Part shown: piece after piece, positions 16,970 through 26,814 of the stretch | Layout of the letters: each line of letters begins with the position of its first letter | Numbering within the stretch: position 1 is the first letter of the stretch | Source of the DNA: Brucella pecoris | GTDB lineage: Bacteria > Pseudomonadota > Alphaproteobacteria > Rhizobiales > Rhizobiaceae | DNA length: 64,000 bases | Assembly: GCF_006376675.1 (NCBI RefSeq) | Contig: NZ_VEWK01000004.1 | Span: forward strand, 397,968 to 461,967 | Direction: 5' to 3' | The notes under the pieces: generated by a model | Database searches by the model: none | What the model was told of the DNA's origin: nothing | The model's input: only the letters and a program-made list of their open reading frames with translations | Position numbers and translations under genes: made by a program

Positions 16970-19657
16970 TTAAGCGGCGAGGTCGCGCAGAACGGTCTGC
17001 AGGATGCCGCCGTTCTTCATGTAGTCGAGTTCGTCCAGCGTATCGATGCGGCAGATGAGCGGAACCTTCTTCACCGTGCCGTCGGCATAGGTGATGGAAG
17101 CTTCGACCTTTTGGCGCGGACGCACATCGGCAAGACCTTCGATGGTGACGATTTCGTCGCCCTTGAGGCCGAGCGTCTGCCAGCTTGTGCCTTCCTCGAA
17201 GACGAAAGGCACAATGCCCATGCCGACGAGGTTGGAACGGTGGATACGCTCGAAAGACTGCGCGATCACGGCCTTGACGCCGAGCAGGTTGGTGCCCTTG
17301 GCAGCCCAGTCACGCGAGGAACCGTTTCCGTATTCGACGCCTGCGAAGACGACGAGCGGAACGCCCTCGGCCTTGTACTGCATGGCAGCATCATAGATCG
17401 AGGTTTCTTCCTTCGACGGGTAGTGGATGGTGTAGCCGCCTTCACGTCCGTTTTCGCCCAGCATGTGGTTGCGGATACGGATGTTTGCGAAGGTGCCGCG
17501 CATCATCACTTCATGATTGCCGCGACGCGTACCGTACTGGTTGAAGTCGGCGACGCCGACGCCATGGTCGATAAGGTACTTACCGGCAGGCGACTGCGCC
17601 TTGATGGAACCGGCGGGCGAAATGTGGTCGGTCGTGATCTTGTCGCCAAAGAGACCCAGAATGCGGGCACCCTTGACGTCGCCGATCGTGCCGGCCGACT
17701 TGCCCATACCGACGAAGTAAGGCGGGTTCTGCACATAGGTCGAATCATCGTCCCATGCATAGGTCTGGCCCGCAGGAACCTGAACGGCCTGCCAGTTTTC
17801 GTCGCCCTTGAACACGTCCGCATACTTCTCCGAGAAGATCTTGCGGGTGACGTTCTTGGCGATGAATTCCTGGATCTCCTGAGAGGAAGGCCAGATGTCG
17901 CGCAGGAATACCGGGTTGCCGTCCTGATCTTCACCAAGCGGCTCCTTGGTCAGGTCCTTGGTAACCGTACCGGCAAGAGCGTGAGCGACGACGAGCGGCG
18001 GCGAAGCAAGGTAGTTTGCCTGCACGTCCGGCGAAACGCGGCCTTCGAAGTTACGGTTGCCGGACAGAACGGCAGCCGCGATCAGGCCCTTTTCGTTGAT
18101 CGTCTTGGAGATCGGTGCAGGCAGCGGACCGGAATTGCCGATGCAGGTCGTGCAGCCGAAGCCGACGAGGTTGAAGCCGAGCGCATCGAGATCCTTCTGG
18201 AGGCCAGCGGATTCGAGATAGGCGGCAACCACCTGAGAGCCGGGAGCAAGTGACGTCTTGACCCAAGGCTTGGTCTTGAGGCCCTTGGCAACTGCGTTGC
18301 GGGCCAGAAGACCGGCCGCAATCAGCACGCTCGGGTTCGAGGTGTTGGTGCACGACGTGATGGCGGCAATCGCCACATCGCCATGGCCGAGGTCGTAGTC
18401 TTCGCCTTCAACGGCGTAACGTGCAGTCTGGCCGGTGGTCTTCTTGTATTCCGTTTCGAGCGAGGTTGCGAAGCCGGAACCGATGTTTTCCAGCGCAATG
18501 CGGCCTTCCGGACGCTTTGGACCAGCCATCGATGGAACGACGTCGCCCATGTCGAGTTCGAGAATGTCGGTGAAGACCGGATCGGCTGCACCCTTGTCAC
18601 GCCACATGCCCTGCGCACGGCAATAAGCTTCGACCAGTTCGATGCGATGCTCGTCGCGGCCGGTGGTGTTCATGTAGTTCAACGTTTCGCGGTCAACCGG
18701 GAAGAAGCCGCAGGTCGCGCCATATTCCGGACCCATATTGGCAATGGTTGCGCGGTCGGCGAGCGTCATATTTTCGAGGCCTTCACCGAAGAATTCGACG
18801 AACTTGCCGACAACGCCCTTCTTGCGCAGCATCTGCGTGACGGTGAGAACGAGGTCGGTCGCGGTCACGCCTTCCTTGATCTTGCCGGTCAGGCGGAAGC
18901 CGATGACTTCTGGCAGAAGCATGGAAACCGGCTGGCCGAGCATGGCCGCTTCGGCTTCAATGCCGCCGACGCCCCAACCCAGAACGCCAAGGCCGTTGAC
19001 CATGGTGGTGTGGCTGTCGGTGCCGACGCAGGTGTCGGGATAGGCAACGGTTTCGCCGTCTTCTTCCTTGGTCCAGACAGCCTGGGCCAGATATTCGAGG
19101 TTCACCTGATGGCAGATGCCGGTGCCCGGAGGAACAACGCGGAAGTTCTTGAATGCCTGCTGGCCCCACTTCAGGAAGCGGTAGCGTTCGCCGTTGCGCT
19201 GATATTCGAGGTCCACATTGGCCTTGAATGCACTTGGATTGCCGAATTCGTCGACGATGACCGAATGGTCGATGACGAGATCGACGGGAACGAGCGGGTT
19301 GATCTTTTCCGGATCGCCGCCGAGCGACTTGAGGCCGTCGCGCATGGCGGCAAGGTCAACGACGGCGGGAACGCCGGTGAAGTCCTGCATCAGCACGCGG
19401 GCCGGGCGGTAGGCAATTTCAGCGCCCGCAGAACCGCGGTCGTTCAGCCACTTGGCGACGGCTTCGATGTCCGACTTCTTGACGGAGCGGTCGTCCTCGA
19501 AGCGGAGCAGGTTCTCGAGCAGAACCTTCATGGAGAATGGAAGCTTGGAAACGCCTTCCAGGCCGTTCTTTTCGGCTTCGGTCAGGCTGTAATAGACGTA
19601 ATCCTTACCGCCGACGGTAAGGGTTTTGCGACATTTGAAGCTGTCAATGTGTGACAC
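16970..19657 (-). CDS. acnA: Aconitate hydratase A
   Basis: An 895-residue aconitase that interconverts citrate and isocitrate in the TCA cycle; iron-free forms can bind RNA in other bacteria. The family layout is present: [16 protein letters not shown] near residue 93, the [21 protein letters not shown] region, and [14 protein letters not shown] with the Fe-S cysteine, followed by a [14 protein letters not shown] segment with the other two. The C-terminal swivel domain contains [14 protein letters not shown]. The start is taken as GTG at 19657 (reads [13 protein letters not shown]), giving the usual length; the frame is open to 19717. Confidence 0.96.
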   Translation of the reverse strand: MSHIDSFKCRKTLTVGGKDYVYYSLTEAEKNGLEGVSKLPFSMKVLLENLLRFEDDRSVKKSDIEAVAKWLNDRGSAGAEIAYRPARVLMQDFTGVPAVVDLAAMRDGLKSLGGDPEKINPLVPVDLVIDHSVIVDEFGNPSAFKANVDLEYQRNGERYRFLKWGQQAFKNFRVVPPGTGICHQVNLEYLAQAVWTKEEDGETVAYPDTCVGTDSHTTMVNGLGVLGWGVGGIEAEAAMLGQPVSMLLPEVIGFRLTGKIKEGVTATDLVLTVTQMLRKKGVVGKFVEFFGEGLENMTLADRATIANMGPEYGATCGFFPVDRETLNYMNTTGRDEHRIELVEAYCRAQGMWRDKGAADPVFTDILELDMGDVVPSMAGPKRPEGRIALENIGSGFATSLETEYKKTTGQTARYAVEGEDYDLGHGDVAIAAITSCTNTSNPSVLIAAGLLARNAVAKGLKTKPWVKTSLAPGSQVVAAYLESAGLQKDLDALGFNLVGFGCTTCIGNSGPLPAPISKTINEKGLIAAAVLSGNRNFEGRVSPDVQANYLASPPLVVAHALAGTVTKDLTKEPLGEDQDGNPVFLRDIWPSSQEIQEFIAKNVTRKIFSEKYADVFKGDENWQAVQVPAGQTYAWDDDSTYVQNPPYFVGMGKSAGTIGDVKGARILGLFGDKITTDHISPAGSIKAQSPAGKYLIDHGVGVADFNQYGTRRGNHEVMMRGTFANIRIRNHMLGENGREGGYTIHYPSKEETSIYDAAMQYKAEGVPLVVFAGVEYGNGSSRDWAAKGTNLLGVKAVIAQSFERIHRSNLVGMGIVPFVFEEGTSWQTLGLKGDEIVTIEGLADVRPRQKVEASITYADGTVKKVPLICRIDTLDELDYMKNGGILQTVLRDLAA

Positions 19658-19868
19658 TGCGTTCGTCCTTATGCTACTGGCCGGAAAACCAGGACGAACG
19701 CCTCTGCTGCGTTTCAAGGACGCGCCAAGGTGCGGGTGCAGTCATTTCCGCTGTCCGTCCCGATGCCTGCGTCCCTGAAGTCTTTGTCTTCATTGGCAAC
19801 AGGTTGAGATCGGCCAAAAATGGTTTCCACGCCGACCGCTGGCATGGTAGCCCTCATATAGAGAGTTT

Positions 19869-19885
19869 TCTAAAACGATTCCAGA
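19869..19885. promoter_or_regulatory. Possible Irr (iron control element) box upstream of acnA
   Basis: TCTAAAACGATTCCAGA matches 13 of 17 positions of the rhizobial iron control element as I remember it (TTTAGAACGATTCTAAA). Irr controls acnA in Bradyrhizobium. The site lies about 210 bp before the acnA start in the 345-bp divergent spacer (19658-20002) shared with ccmA. Nothing else was recognised in that spacer. Confidence 0.3.
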
Positions 19886-20002
19886 CAGAATATCGTGAAA
19901 TCGACCCCTTGCGGCGAAATGTTGCGATGCCTTCCTTAGATCTTTCCGGCGCTCCGGTTATATCGGTCTGGCAATTATCCATCGGGGCTTAGAGGGTTTA
20001 AA

Positions 20003-20620
20003 ATGCGGCTTGAAGCCGAAAATCTGGCGGGGGAAAGAGGCGGCGAAACGATTTTCGCTGACCTGTCTTTTGCGCTCAGTGAAGGCGAGGCGCTGGTGGT
20101 GACCGGACCCAACGGCTCCGGCAAGTCCACGCTGCTGCGAATCATCTGCGGCCTGCTTCAACCCGAAGCGGGCAAGGTGGAACTCAGCGAGGACGGCACG
20201 GTTTTGCCGGTGCGCGCCGCCTGCCATTATCTCGGACACCAGAATGCGATGAAACCGGCGCTCAGCGTGCGTGAGAACCTGTCCTTCTGGCAGAAGTTCA
20301 ACGGTGCCGCGCAAGCGGAGATCGATGAGGCGCTGGAGGCCGTCGATCTGCCCGGTGTGGAGCATCTGCCGTTCGGTTATCTGTCGACGGGGCAGAAGCG
20401 CCGCGTTTCCATCGCCAAGGTTCTGGTCAGTCATCGTCCGCTCTGGATTGTCGACGAGCCGACCGCTGGTCTCGACAAGGCGTCCGAAGCGCGTTTTGCA
20501 GAAATCATGCGCGGGCATATGCGGGAAGGCGGCATGATTGTCGCTGCAACGCATATTCCTCTTGGCCTTGAAGGCGTCAGCGCGCTCGACATGGCTGCTT
20601 ACTCAGTCGAGGCTGCCTGA
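20003..20620 (+). CDS. ccmA: Heme exporter ATP-binding protein
   Basis: A 205-residue ABC ATPase of the cytochrome c maturation system. Walker A is GPNGSGKST near residues 34-42. The ABC signature has the CcmA form LSTGQKRRVSIAKVL, and Walker B is LWIVDEPTAGLD. With CcmB, CcmC and CcmD it drives release of holo-CcmE so heme can be attached to apocytochromes in the periplasm. The stop codon overlaps the ccmB start (TGATG). It is the first gene of ccmABCDG. Confidence 0.95.
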   Translation: MRLEAENLAGERGGETIFADLSFALSEGEALVVTGPNGSGKSTLLRIICGLLQPEAGKVELSEDGTVLPVRAACHYLGHQNAMKPALSVRENLSFWQKFNGAAQAEIDEALEAVDLPGVEHLPFGYLSTGQKRRVSIAKVLVSHRPLWIVDEPTAGLDKASEARFAEIMRGHMREGGMIVAATHIPLGLEGVSALDMAAYSVEAA

Positions 20621-21285
20621 TGCTGGCGCTTTTCCTGAGAGACCTGCGCCTCAGTTTCCGCGCCGGTGGCGGCGCGCTGATCGGCATATTGTTCTTCCTC
20701 GCGGTCATTGCCGTCATGCCATTCGGCGTCGGACCGGATCTCAACCTTCTGGCGCGCATTGGCCCCGCCATGCTGTGGATCGGTGCCCTGCTGGCAACGC
20801 TCCTCGGCCTCGACCGGCTGTTTCAGGCCGACCGGGAGGATGGTTCGCTTGATCTTCTGCTAATCGGCGCGGACAGCCATATGCTGGCTTTCACGGTTTT
20901 TGTGAAATGCGTGGCCCATTGGGTGGCAAGCGTGCTGCCGCTGGTGATCGCATCGCCGATGCTGGGCCTGTTCATGAACATGGATGCGTCGGCAATCGGC
21001 GCGACATCGCTGACGCTTCTGGTGGGAACGCCCGCCATCGCTTTCATCGGCGCGGTGGGTGCGGCGCTTGCAGTGGCGCTGCCGCGTGGCGGATTGCTGG
21101 TGTCGGTGATCGTGCTGCCGCTCACCATTCCGGTGCTCATTTTCGGTGTATCAGCTTCGCATGGAGCGACAGTAGACAATGCGCCTTTTCTGGCGCCATT
21201 CCTTATTCTTGCAGCACTCACCCTGTTCTTTGCCGTTCTCGGGCCTCTGGCCGCGAGCGCAGCGCTGAAAAGTTCGGCAGACTAA
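20620..21285 (+). CDS. ccmB: Heme exporter membrane protein
   Basis: A 221-residue inner-membrane protein with six hydrophobic segments. It starts LALFLRDLRLSFRAGGGAL, the normal CcmB opening, and contains LLATLLGLDRLFQADREDGSLD, the conserved cytoplasmic loop that contacts CcmA. It is the permease of the CcmAB complex. Its start overlaps ccmA by one base, and ccmC begins 72 bp later. Confidence 0.95.
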   Translation: MLALFLRDLRLSFRAGGGALIGILFFLAVIAVMPFGVGPDLNLLARIGPAMLWIGALLATLLGLDRLFQADREDGSLDLLLIGADSHMLAFTVFVKCVAHWVASVLPLVIASPMLGLFMNMDASAIGATSLTLLVGTPAIAFIGAVGAALAVALPRGGLLVSVIVLPLTIPVLIFGVSASHGATVDNAPFLAPFLILAALTLFFAVLGPLAASAALKSSAD

Positions 21286-21357
21286 AAAAGCTCGGCGGAT
21301 TGACGCAGTTGATTACGGTCAATTGAATGGCACGGGGGCGGAAGGTAAGTATAGGCC

Positions 21358-22155
21358 ATGGAAAAAGACATGACCAAAGACGCCATAAAAACCACGAGCT
21401 GGCTCGATCTGGCCAATCCCACGCGATTCCTTGCCTTTGCGGGCAAGCTATTGCCATGGCTGGCCGGGCTTTCGGTGCTGTTTTTGGCGGCTGGCCTCTA
21501 TATGGTCTTCTTCCTGTCGCCGGAGGACTACCAGCAGGGCATGACGGTCCGCATCATGTATATTCATGTGCCTTTCGCATGGCTTTCCATGATGTGCTAT
21601 TCGATCATGGCAGTTTCGGCGCTGGGCACGCTGGTCTGGCGGCATCCGCTGGCCGACGTCTCGATCCGCGCAGCCGCCCCCCTGGGTGCGGTCTTCACCG
21701 CGCTAGCGCTTGCCACCGGTTCGTTGTGGGGCAAGCCGATGTGGGGTACGTGGTGGGTGTGGGATGCGCGGTTGACCTCGGTTTTCGTGCTGTTCCTGAT
21801 GTATCTCGGCATTATCGCGCTGTCGCGTGCGATGGACGATCCGGCAAAAAGCGCCAGGCCTGTGGCTGTGCTTACGCTGGTCGGCTTCATCAATATCCCG
21901 ATCATCAAATTCTCTGTCGACTGGTGGAACACGCTGCACCAGCCCGCGTCCGTTTTCCGCATGGACGGCCCCACCATCGATGCATCGATGCTGCGTCCGC
22001 TTTTCGTGATGGCTATCGGCTTTTCGCTTCTGTTCTTCACCCTGCACATGATGGCCATGCGCAATGAAATCTGGCGCCGCCGTGTGGCGTCGATGAAAAA
22101 GCTTGCCGCACGCAATGCCGACCGCAATCGTAAGACACAGGAGGGCGCGATATGA
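21358..22155 (+). CDS. ccmC: Heme transporter/handling protein for cytochrome c maturation
   Basis: A 265-residue membrane protein with six helices. The tryptophan-rich WGTWWVWDARLTS motif (near residue 125), which handles heme on the periplasmic face, is intact, and the paired histidines in MYIHVPFAW and WWNTLHQP are present. CcmC loads heme onto CcmE. The ATG at 21358 is used; MTKD at 21370 is an alternative. The stop overlaps the ccmD start as ATGA. Confidence 0.95.
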   Translation: MEKDMTKDAIKTTSWLDLANPTRFLAFAGKLLPWLAGLSVLFLAAGLYMVFFLSPEDYQQGMTVRIMYIHVPFAWLSMMCYSIMAVSALGTLVWRHPLADVSIRAAAPLGAVFTALALATGSLWGKPMWGTWWVWDARLTSVFVLFLMYLGIIALSRAMDDPAKSARPVAVLTLVGFINIPIIKFSVDWWNTLHQPASVFRMDGPTIDASMLRPLFVMAIGFSLLFFTLHMMAMRNEIWRRRVASMKKLAARNADRNRKTQEGAI

Positions 22156-22322
22156 ACCATCTCGGCTTTGTTCTCGCCTCCTATGGCATCACGGTCGCCG
22201 CACTTGTCGTCACCATTGGCTGGATATTGATCGATCAGCGTATCCAGAAAAACGAATTGAAGCGGCTTGAAGCGCAGGGTGTGCGCCGCCGTTCTGCAAA
22301 AACCCCCGGTAAAACACAATGA
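22152..22322 (+). CDS. ccmD: Heme exporter accessory protein CcmD
   Basis: A 56-residue protein, MNHLGFVLASYGITVAALVV..., with one transmembrane helix (about residues 7-27) followed by a basic tail (DQRIQKNELKRLEAQGVRRR). This length, topology and position between ccmC and ccmG define CcmD, which helps release holo-CcmE. It overlaps ccmC by four bases and its TGA stop overlaps the ccmG ATG by four bases, so translation is probably coupled. Confidence 0.92.
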   Translation: MNHLGFVLASYGITVAALVVTIGWILIDQRIQKNELKRLEAQGVRRRSAKTPGKTQ

Positions 22323-22912
22323 CCGAAACGACCGAGAAGCCCGTCGCGCCGAAAAAGCGCTCCACATGGGTTGCCCTGCTGCCGCTGGCGATTTTCGTCG
22401 GACTGGCGGCGGTGTTTGCGGTCCAGCTTCTGTCGGGCAAGGACAATACGACGATACCTTCCGCGCTGATCGGCAAACAGGCGCCGCAGACGAACCTACC
22501 GCCCGTCGAGGGGCTGGTGCGTGATGGCGCGCCTGTTCCCGGCCTCAACAGCGATGATTTTAAGGGCAAGCTGACACTGGTGAATGTCTGGGGATCGTGG
22601 TGCGTTCCCTGTCGTCAGGAACACCCGCTTTTGATGGAAATCGCCAAGGACGAGCGCCTCCGCGTGGTTGGCCTCAATTACAAGGACCAGCCGGAAAATG
22701 CGCGCCGTTTCCTCGGCGATCTCGGCAATCCCTTTGCAGCAGTCGGTGCCGACCGCGCCGGGCGCTCAGCCATCGAATGGGGCGTCTACGGCGTGCCGGA
22801 AACCTTCCTCGTCGATGAGACAGGCAAGATCGTCTACAAGCATGTCGGCCCGTTTACGCCGGAGTCGGTGAAGAACGATCTGATGCCTGCGGTGGAGAGG
22901 GTCCTTCAGTAA
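22319..22912 (+). CDS. ccmG: Cytochrome c maturation thiol:disulfide oxidoreductase
   Basis: A 197-residue periplasmic thioredoxin-like protein anchored by an N-terminal helix (residues 19-40). The active site is WGSWCVPCRQEHP (CVPC, near residue 100), and the cis-proline loop is YGVPETFLVD. CcmG/DsbE reduces the CxxCH cysteines of apocytochrome c before heme attachment. It is the last gene of the operon; ccmE, ccmF and ccmH are not in this window, which is usual for rhizobial genomes where they sit elsewhere. Confidence 0.94.
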   Translation: MTETTEKPVAPKKRSTWVALLPLAIFVGLAAVFAVQLLSGKDNTTIPSALIGKQAPQTNLPPVEGLVRDGAPVPGLNSDDFKGKLTLVNVWGSWCVPCRQEHPLLMEIAKDERLRVVGLNYKDQPENARRFLGDLGNPFAAVGADRAGRSAIEWGVYGVPETFLVDETGKIVYKHVGPFTPESVKNDLMPAVERVLQ

Positions 22913-22976
22913 TAAAGCCGCCCCTAAAGTGTCATGACTTAAGGGGGGAACACGGACGTTGATACGCCGCTCTTTC

Positions 22977-23100
22977 CCTCATCCTGAGGAGCTGTTGGAA
23001 ACAGCGTCTCGAAGGGCTGAGGGAAATGCACAGGTCGCCGCGCTCGTCCTTCGAGAGGGTTCCCCTCGCAGGCTCAGGGCCCCCCTCCTCAGGATGAGGG
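22977..23100. repeat. Long palindromic intergenic repeat, CCCTCATCCTGAGGAG type
   Basis: Perfect 16-base outer arms (CCCTCATCCTGAGGAG and CTCCTCAGGATGAGGG) enclose a 92-bp centre with further partial dyads (TCTCGAAGG and CCTTCGAGA). It is a different sequence family from the Bru-RS/ORIP-like copies. It sits between ccmG and ilvD, both of which end here. Confidence 0.8.
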
Positions 23101-23133
23101 CAGACGCAACAGGTTTACGACGATGCAAAAATG

Positions 23134-23166
23134 AAAAAGCCCCGCATGTGCGGGGCTTTTGCTTTT
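23134..23166. terminator. Bidirectional terminator between ccmG and ilvD
   Basis: AAAAAGCCCCGCA-TG-TGCGGGGCTTTT forms a long perfect stem with T-runs on both sides, so it can stop transcription from the left (ccm operon) and from the right (ilvD). Confidence 0.85.
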
Positions 23167-23177
23167 TTCATATTAGA

Positions 23178-25019
23178 TCAATCCGGCAGTTTCCGCACCG
23201 CGCCCTTGGCAGCACTGGTTGCCATCGAAGCATAGGCCTTCAGCGCGGTGGAAATCTTGCGCTTGCGTGTCTCCGCAGGCTTCCAGCCGGTTGCATCCTG
23301 CTCGGCGCGGCGTTCTGCCAGCGTTGCATCGTCAACAGCCAGATGGATCTTGCGGTTCGGAATGTCGATATCGATGATATCGCCTTCGCGCACCAGACCG
23401 ATCGTGCCGCCTTCGGCTGCTTCCGGCGAAACGTGGCCGATCGAGAGGCCCGAAGAGCCGCCCGAAAAACGTCCGTCGGTGATGAGCGCGCAGGCTTTGC
23501 CGAGGCCCTTCGACTTCAGATAGCTGGTCGGGTAGAGCATTTCCTGCATGCCGGGGCCGCCGCGCGGACCTTCATAGCGGATCAGCACAATGTCGCCAGC
23601 CTTGATCTTGCCGTTCAAAATGCCGAGCACGGCAGAATCCTGGCTTTCAAAGATGCGGGCAGGGCCGGAGAATTTCAGGATGGAATCGTCCACGCCTGCC
23701 GTCTTCACGATGCAGCCATCTTCGGCCAGATTGCCGTACAGCACGGCTAGACCGCCATCCTGACTGAATGCATGTTCCTTGGAACGGATGACGCCCTTTT
23801 CACGGTCGGCATCGACGCTGTCAAAGCGGCGTTCCTGGCTGAAGGCAACCTGTGTCGGTACGCCGCCGGGGGCCGCCGAATAGAACTTGTGCACCATTTC
23901 GCTGCTGGTTCGGGTCACGTCCCAATGATCGAGCGCCTTGGCAACTGTTTCGCTGTGTACGGTCGGCAGATCGGTATTGATCAGGCCTGCCTTTTCGAGC
24001 TGGCCCAGAATACCCATGATGCCGCCTGCGCGGTGCACATCTTCCATATGGACATTGGCGACGGCAGGCGCGACCTTGCAGAGAACCGGCACGCGACGCG
24101 AGAGGCGGTCGATGTCGGCCATGGTGAAGTCGATCTCGGCTTCCTGCGCGGCTGCAAGCAGATGCAGAACCGTATTGGTCGAGCCGCCCATGGCGATATC
24201 GAGCGTCATGGCGTTTTCGAAGGCCGGGAAGCTTGCAATCGAGCGCGGCAGCACGCTTTCGTCATCCTGCTCGTAATAACGGCGGGCGAGATCGACGACC
24301 AGATGACCGGCTTCGACGAAGAGGCGCTTGCGGTCGGCATGGGTTGCGAGCGTCGAACCGTTGCCCGGCAGCGACAGGCCAAGCGCTTCGGTGAGGCAGT
24401 TCATCGAATTCGCGGTAAACATGCCCGAGCACGAACCACAGGTCGGGCAAGCCGAGCGCTCGATGGCCTTGACCTGATCGTCGGTGTAGCTGTCGTCAGC
24501 GGCTGCAACCATCGCATCGACGAGGTCGAGCTTCTTGACCTGATCGTCCCAGACAACCTTGCCCGCTTCCATCGGACCGCCGGAAACGAACACGACCGGA
24601 ATATTGAGGCGCAGAGCGGCCATCAGCATGCCAGGGGTGATCTTGTCGCAATTGGAGATGCAGACCATCGCATCGGCGCAATGGGCATTGACCATATATT
24701 CGACCGAGTCGGCGATGAGTTCACGTGATGGCAGCGAATACAGCATGCCGTCATGCCCCATGGCGATACCGTCATCGACCGCGATGGTATTGAATTCCTT
24801 GGCGACGCCGCCAGCGCTTTCGATTTCGCGCGCGACGAGCTGGCCGAGATCCTTGAGGTGAACGTGACCGGGCACGAACTGCGTGAACGAGTTCACCACA
24901 GCAATAATCGGCTTGCCGAAATCCTCATCCTTCATGCCGGTGGCGCGCCATAGGCCGCGCGCACCCGCCATATTGCGGCCGTGGGTGGTTGTTCGCGAAC
25001 GATAAGGAGGCATTTTCAA
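23178..25019 (-). CDS. ilvD: Dihydroxy-acid dehydratase
   Basis: A 613-residue iron-sulfur dehydratase that makes the 2-keto acid precursors of valine, isoleucine, leucine and pantothenate. The cluster cysteines are in [11 protein letters not shown] (near residue 123) and in [19 protein letters not shown] (near 195-213). The ending region [19 protein letters not shown] is also diagnostic. The length equals the usual family length. No attenuator-like leader was seen. It stands alone, ending at a bidirectional terminator. Confidence 0.96.
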   Translation of the reverse strand: MKMPPYRSRTTTHGRNMAGARGLWRATGMKDEDFGKPIIAVVNSFTQFVPGHVHLKDLGQLVAREIESAGGVAKEFNTIAVDDGIAMGHDGMLYSLPSRELIADSVEYMVNAHCADAMVCISNCDKITPGMLMAALRLNIPVVFVSGGPMEAGKVVWDDQVKKLDLVDAMVAAADDSYTDDQVKAIERSACPTCGSCSGMFTANSMNCLTEALGLSLPGNGSTLATHADRKRLFVEAGHLVVDLARRYYEQDDESVLPRSIASFPAFENAMTLDIAMGGSTNTVLHLLAAAQEAEIDFTMADIDRLSRRVPVLCKVAPAVANVHMEDVHRAGGIMGILGQLEKAGLINTDLPTVHSETVAKALDHWDVTRTSSEMVHKFYSAAPGGVPTQVAFSQERRFDSVDADREKGVIRSKEHAFSQDGGLAVLYGNLAEDGCIVKTAGVDDSILKFSGPARIFESQDSAVLGILNGKIKAGDIVLIRYEGPRGGPGMQEMLYPTSYLKSKGLGKACALITDGRFSGGSSGLSIGHVSPEAAEGGTIGLVREGDIIDIDIPNRKIHLAVDDATLAERRAEQDATGWKPAETRKRKISTALKAYASMATSAAKGAVRKLPD

Positions 25020-25261
25020 ACCTTTTAGGAACTATTCTAATTGTAACCGTTATGACAGAACCGTTTCCGCAGAGCAAAGCGCAATTTGCCCCATATCGCC
25101 CGGTATTTTCGGGAGGGGCGGGACCGTTTGCAGTCATGCGGACAACGGAAAGGGTTCCGGCGCGCGACGATTTTCGCAGGCGCAGACAAGGCAAACTAGC
25201 ACATTATTGTTATAATGCAAAAGATTTCGCACTGAAAACGTAAGGAAGTTGCTCGGCGTTG

Positions 25262-25362
25262 GAGCGCATCCCGAAAAGTGTGAAACGGTTTTCGGAACAA
25301 GATGCGCGAAAAACAAAAAGACAGAGCATTTCCAATGATTCAATCAAAACAGGAAATGCTCT
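25262..25362. repeat. Palindromic intergenic repeat (Bru-RS/ORIP-like), copy B
   Basis: The left module GCGCATCCCGAAAAGTGTGA... is joined by AAAAACAAAAAG to a right module AGAGCATTTCC...GGAAATGCTCT. Its right edge (CTCTAA) supplies the stop codon of the J-domain-like gene. Confidence 0.85.
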
Positions 25363-25807
25363 AAGACGAGGCACCGGCCATGGCGGTGTCGAGCAGGGCG
25401 TTGGCCGTCTTCATCCGCTGTTCTGCAGCGGGGCGAAACTCTTCCGGCAGGCGGTCTGGATGATTGCTGGCGGCAAAGTTGCGGCGCCTGCGCTGAAGTT
25501 CGGCACGTTTCAAGCCCGGCTGCAAGTCCAGCTCGTGGCGGATCGCATCCGGTGACTGTTTCTCCATGCGCGTGGCCAGCTCCTGTCTTTCCTGTTCAGG
25601 CTCGATTACGGTCTCTGGCAAGCTTTCAATGTCGAACAGGTTTTCCAGGTCGTCCGGCTGGCAGGACACCGGTGGTGCATCGCCGAGGCTCGCGGACAAG
25701 ATCGCGGATGCAAACCCGAATTGCGGTCGGCGGATGTCGTCCGCCGGGCCTGCATCAGCCTCGACTTCCTTCAGAACCGTTGCGAAATCGGGAAATGTCG
25801 ACTGCAT
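25361..25807 (-). CDS. J-domain-like protein
   Basis: A 148-residue protein whose C-terminal half (about 90-148) resembles the end of a DnaJ J-domain: a basic helix LKRAELQRRRRNFAASNHPDR, with the HPD tripeptide that normally stimulates Hsp70, then PAAEQRMKTANALLDTAM. The N-terminal half is acidic and unrecognised. It may be a specialised or divergent J-protein. The TAG stop lies within the edge of a palindromic repeat. The receiver-domain gene lies 9 bp from its start on the same strand. Confidence 0.65.
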   Translation of the reverse strand: MQSTFPDFATVLKEVEADAGPADDIRRPQFGFASAILSASLGDAPPVSCQPDDLENLFDIESLPETVIEPEQERQELATRMEKQSPDAIRHELDLQPGLKRAELQRRRRNFAASNHPDRLPEEFRPAAEQRMKTANALLDTAMAGASS

Positions 25808-25816
25808 CCTGCCTCG

Positions 25817-26191
25817 TCAAACCACTTGCGAAATGAGGGCGGAAGCCAGTGTGCGTGTCAGCACGGATGGCGGGATCGGCTTCTGGAAAACGGGCACTTC
25901 CGGATAGCGGGCCGCCAGACGGGCAGGCAATCCGCCGCCGGTGTGGATGACCACGAAGACATTTCGGCTCTTCAGCCGGTCCAGCACAGCTTCCACATCA
26001 CCATCGGCAAGGTTCACATCGAGAATGGCGGCGTCGACTTCATTGCGATTGATGATATCTATCGCTTGCCGGACGGTGCCGACCGGACCGAGAACGGTTC
26101 CGTTCGCATCCTCGACAGTCGCGGCGACATCGAGGGCGACGAAAATCTCGTCTTCCACCACCAATACCCGCCGCTGTTCAAGATCGTTCAT
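25817..26191 (-). CDS. Stand-alone response-regulator receiver domain
   Basis: A 124-residue protein made of a single receiver domain: RRVLVVEDEIFVALDV (acidic pocket), phosphoacceptor Asp in AAILDVNLADGDVE near residue 53, Thr in VIHTGG and the Lys of PVFQKPIPP. There is no output domain. It resembles the receiver half of alphaproteobacterial regulators with family HWE or PhyR-like partners, but the partner is unknown. The ATG at 26191 is used because it gives a normal receiver N-terminus; the frame is open to 26236. It is probably co-transcribed with the J-domain-like gene. Confidence 0.85.
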   Translation of the reverse strand: MNDLEQRRVLVVEDEIFVALDVAATVEDANGTVLGPVGTVRQAIDIINRNEVDAAILDVNLADGDVEAVLDRLKSRNVFVVIHTGGGLPARLAARYPEVPVFQKPIPPSVLTRTLASALISQVV

Positions 26192-26325
26192 CACTTGTCT
26201 CGCTGCCTCCCTTTTTGAGGTAAGCCCTTCACGCAAGAAATGCGCGAGCGCAAGCAGAGGTTCCCATCGCCGGCATGATAATTCGTTAATGGTGAATCAA
26301 ACCTTTACCGGTTTTGGGGGTGATG

Positions 26326-26562
26326 TCAGAAGGCGGTGAAGGTCAATGTCGTCAGCGAGCGGATGATATTGGGAATGTTGAGAACATTCTCGTTGATGAA
26401 CTTGCCGATATCCTGATCCTCGGCGATGTAGATCTTGGCCAGAAGGTCGAATTCGCCGCTGGTGGAATAGAGCTCGGAGACGATTTCGCGCTGAAAGAGC
26501 GTATCGGCAACCTCATAGGTCTTGCCGGGGGCGCACTGCAGTTGCAGGAAAACGGGCTTCAT
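26326..26562 (-). CDS. Stand-alone Lrp/AsnC ligand-binding (RAM) domain protein
   Basis: A 78-residue protein matching only the C-terminal effector domain of Lrp/AsnC regulators: MKPVFLQLQCAPGKTYEVAD, then ELYSTSGEFDLLAKIY and IPNIIRSLTTLTF. It has no DNA-binding helix-turn-helix. Such stand-alone RAM proteins form oligomers that sense amino acids, and may modulate full-length Lrp proteins. A dyad lies 30-52 bp before its start. Confidence 0.87.
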   Translation of the reverse strand: MKPVFLQLQCAPGKTYEVADTLFQREIVSELYSTSGEFDLLAKIYIAEDQDIGKFINENVLNIPNIIRSLTTLTFTAF

Positions 26563-26591
26563 ATCTCTTCCTTTCGCGACGGGACTGCGTG

Positions 26592-26614
26592 GTGCATATG
26601 ATAGCGCATATCAC
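26592..26614. promoter_or_regulatory. Imperfect dyad upstream of the Lrp-like gene
   Basis: GTGCATATG and CATATCAC face each other across 6 bases. The arms pair apart from one extra base. The position suits an operator, but no regulator is assigned. Confidence 0.3.
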
Positions 26615-26745
26615 GCCAATGTTTGCAGGTTACAAACACGGACGGCCCGATGAAATCAAGAGCGAAAGCGCGGCGTATTGCAGTGTCCCGTCTTGCAGTC
26701 CTGCCCGGCACGCATGGCAGGTTCACAAAACGTTTTAATTTACTC

Positions 26746-26799
26746 AATTGTAATTTCCTTGAGAGGACGCAATAAGACTTCTCCCAGAAATTGTAATTT
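26746..26799. promoter_or_regulatory. Pair of AATTGTAATTT direct repeats before the diguanylate cyclase gene
   Basis: AATTGTAATTT occurs at 26746-26756 and again at 26789-26799, 43 bp apart, in an otherwise GC-rich region just before the gene start at 26815. The spacing is four helical turns, which suits a dimeric or looping regulator. Confidence 0.3.
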
Positions 26800-26814
26800 G
26801 CGCGTCCGATTTAT

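Noticed and set aside
18383..19654. Long open frame on the plus strand opposite acnA (423 codons), and similar long antisense frames opposite cgs (for example 36722-38650 and 39311-41233)
   Set aside because: They are mirror frames produced by the high-GC third-position pattern of the true genes, with amino acid content typical of such shadows (many Arg, His, Asp, Gln) and no family match.
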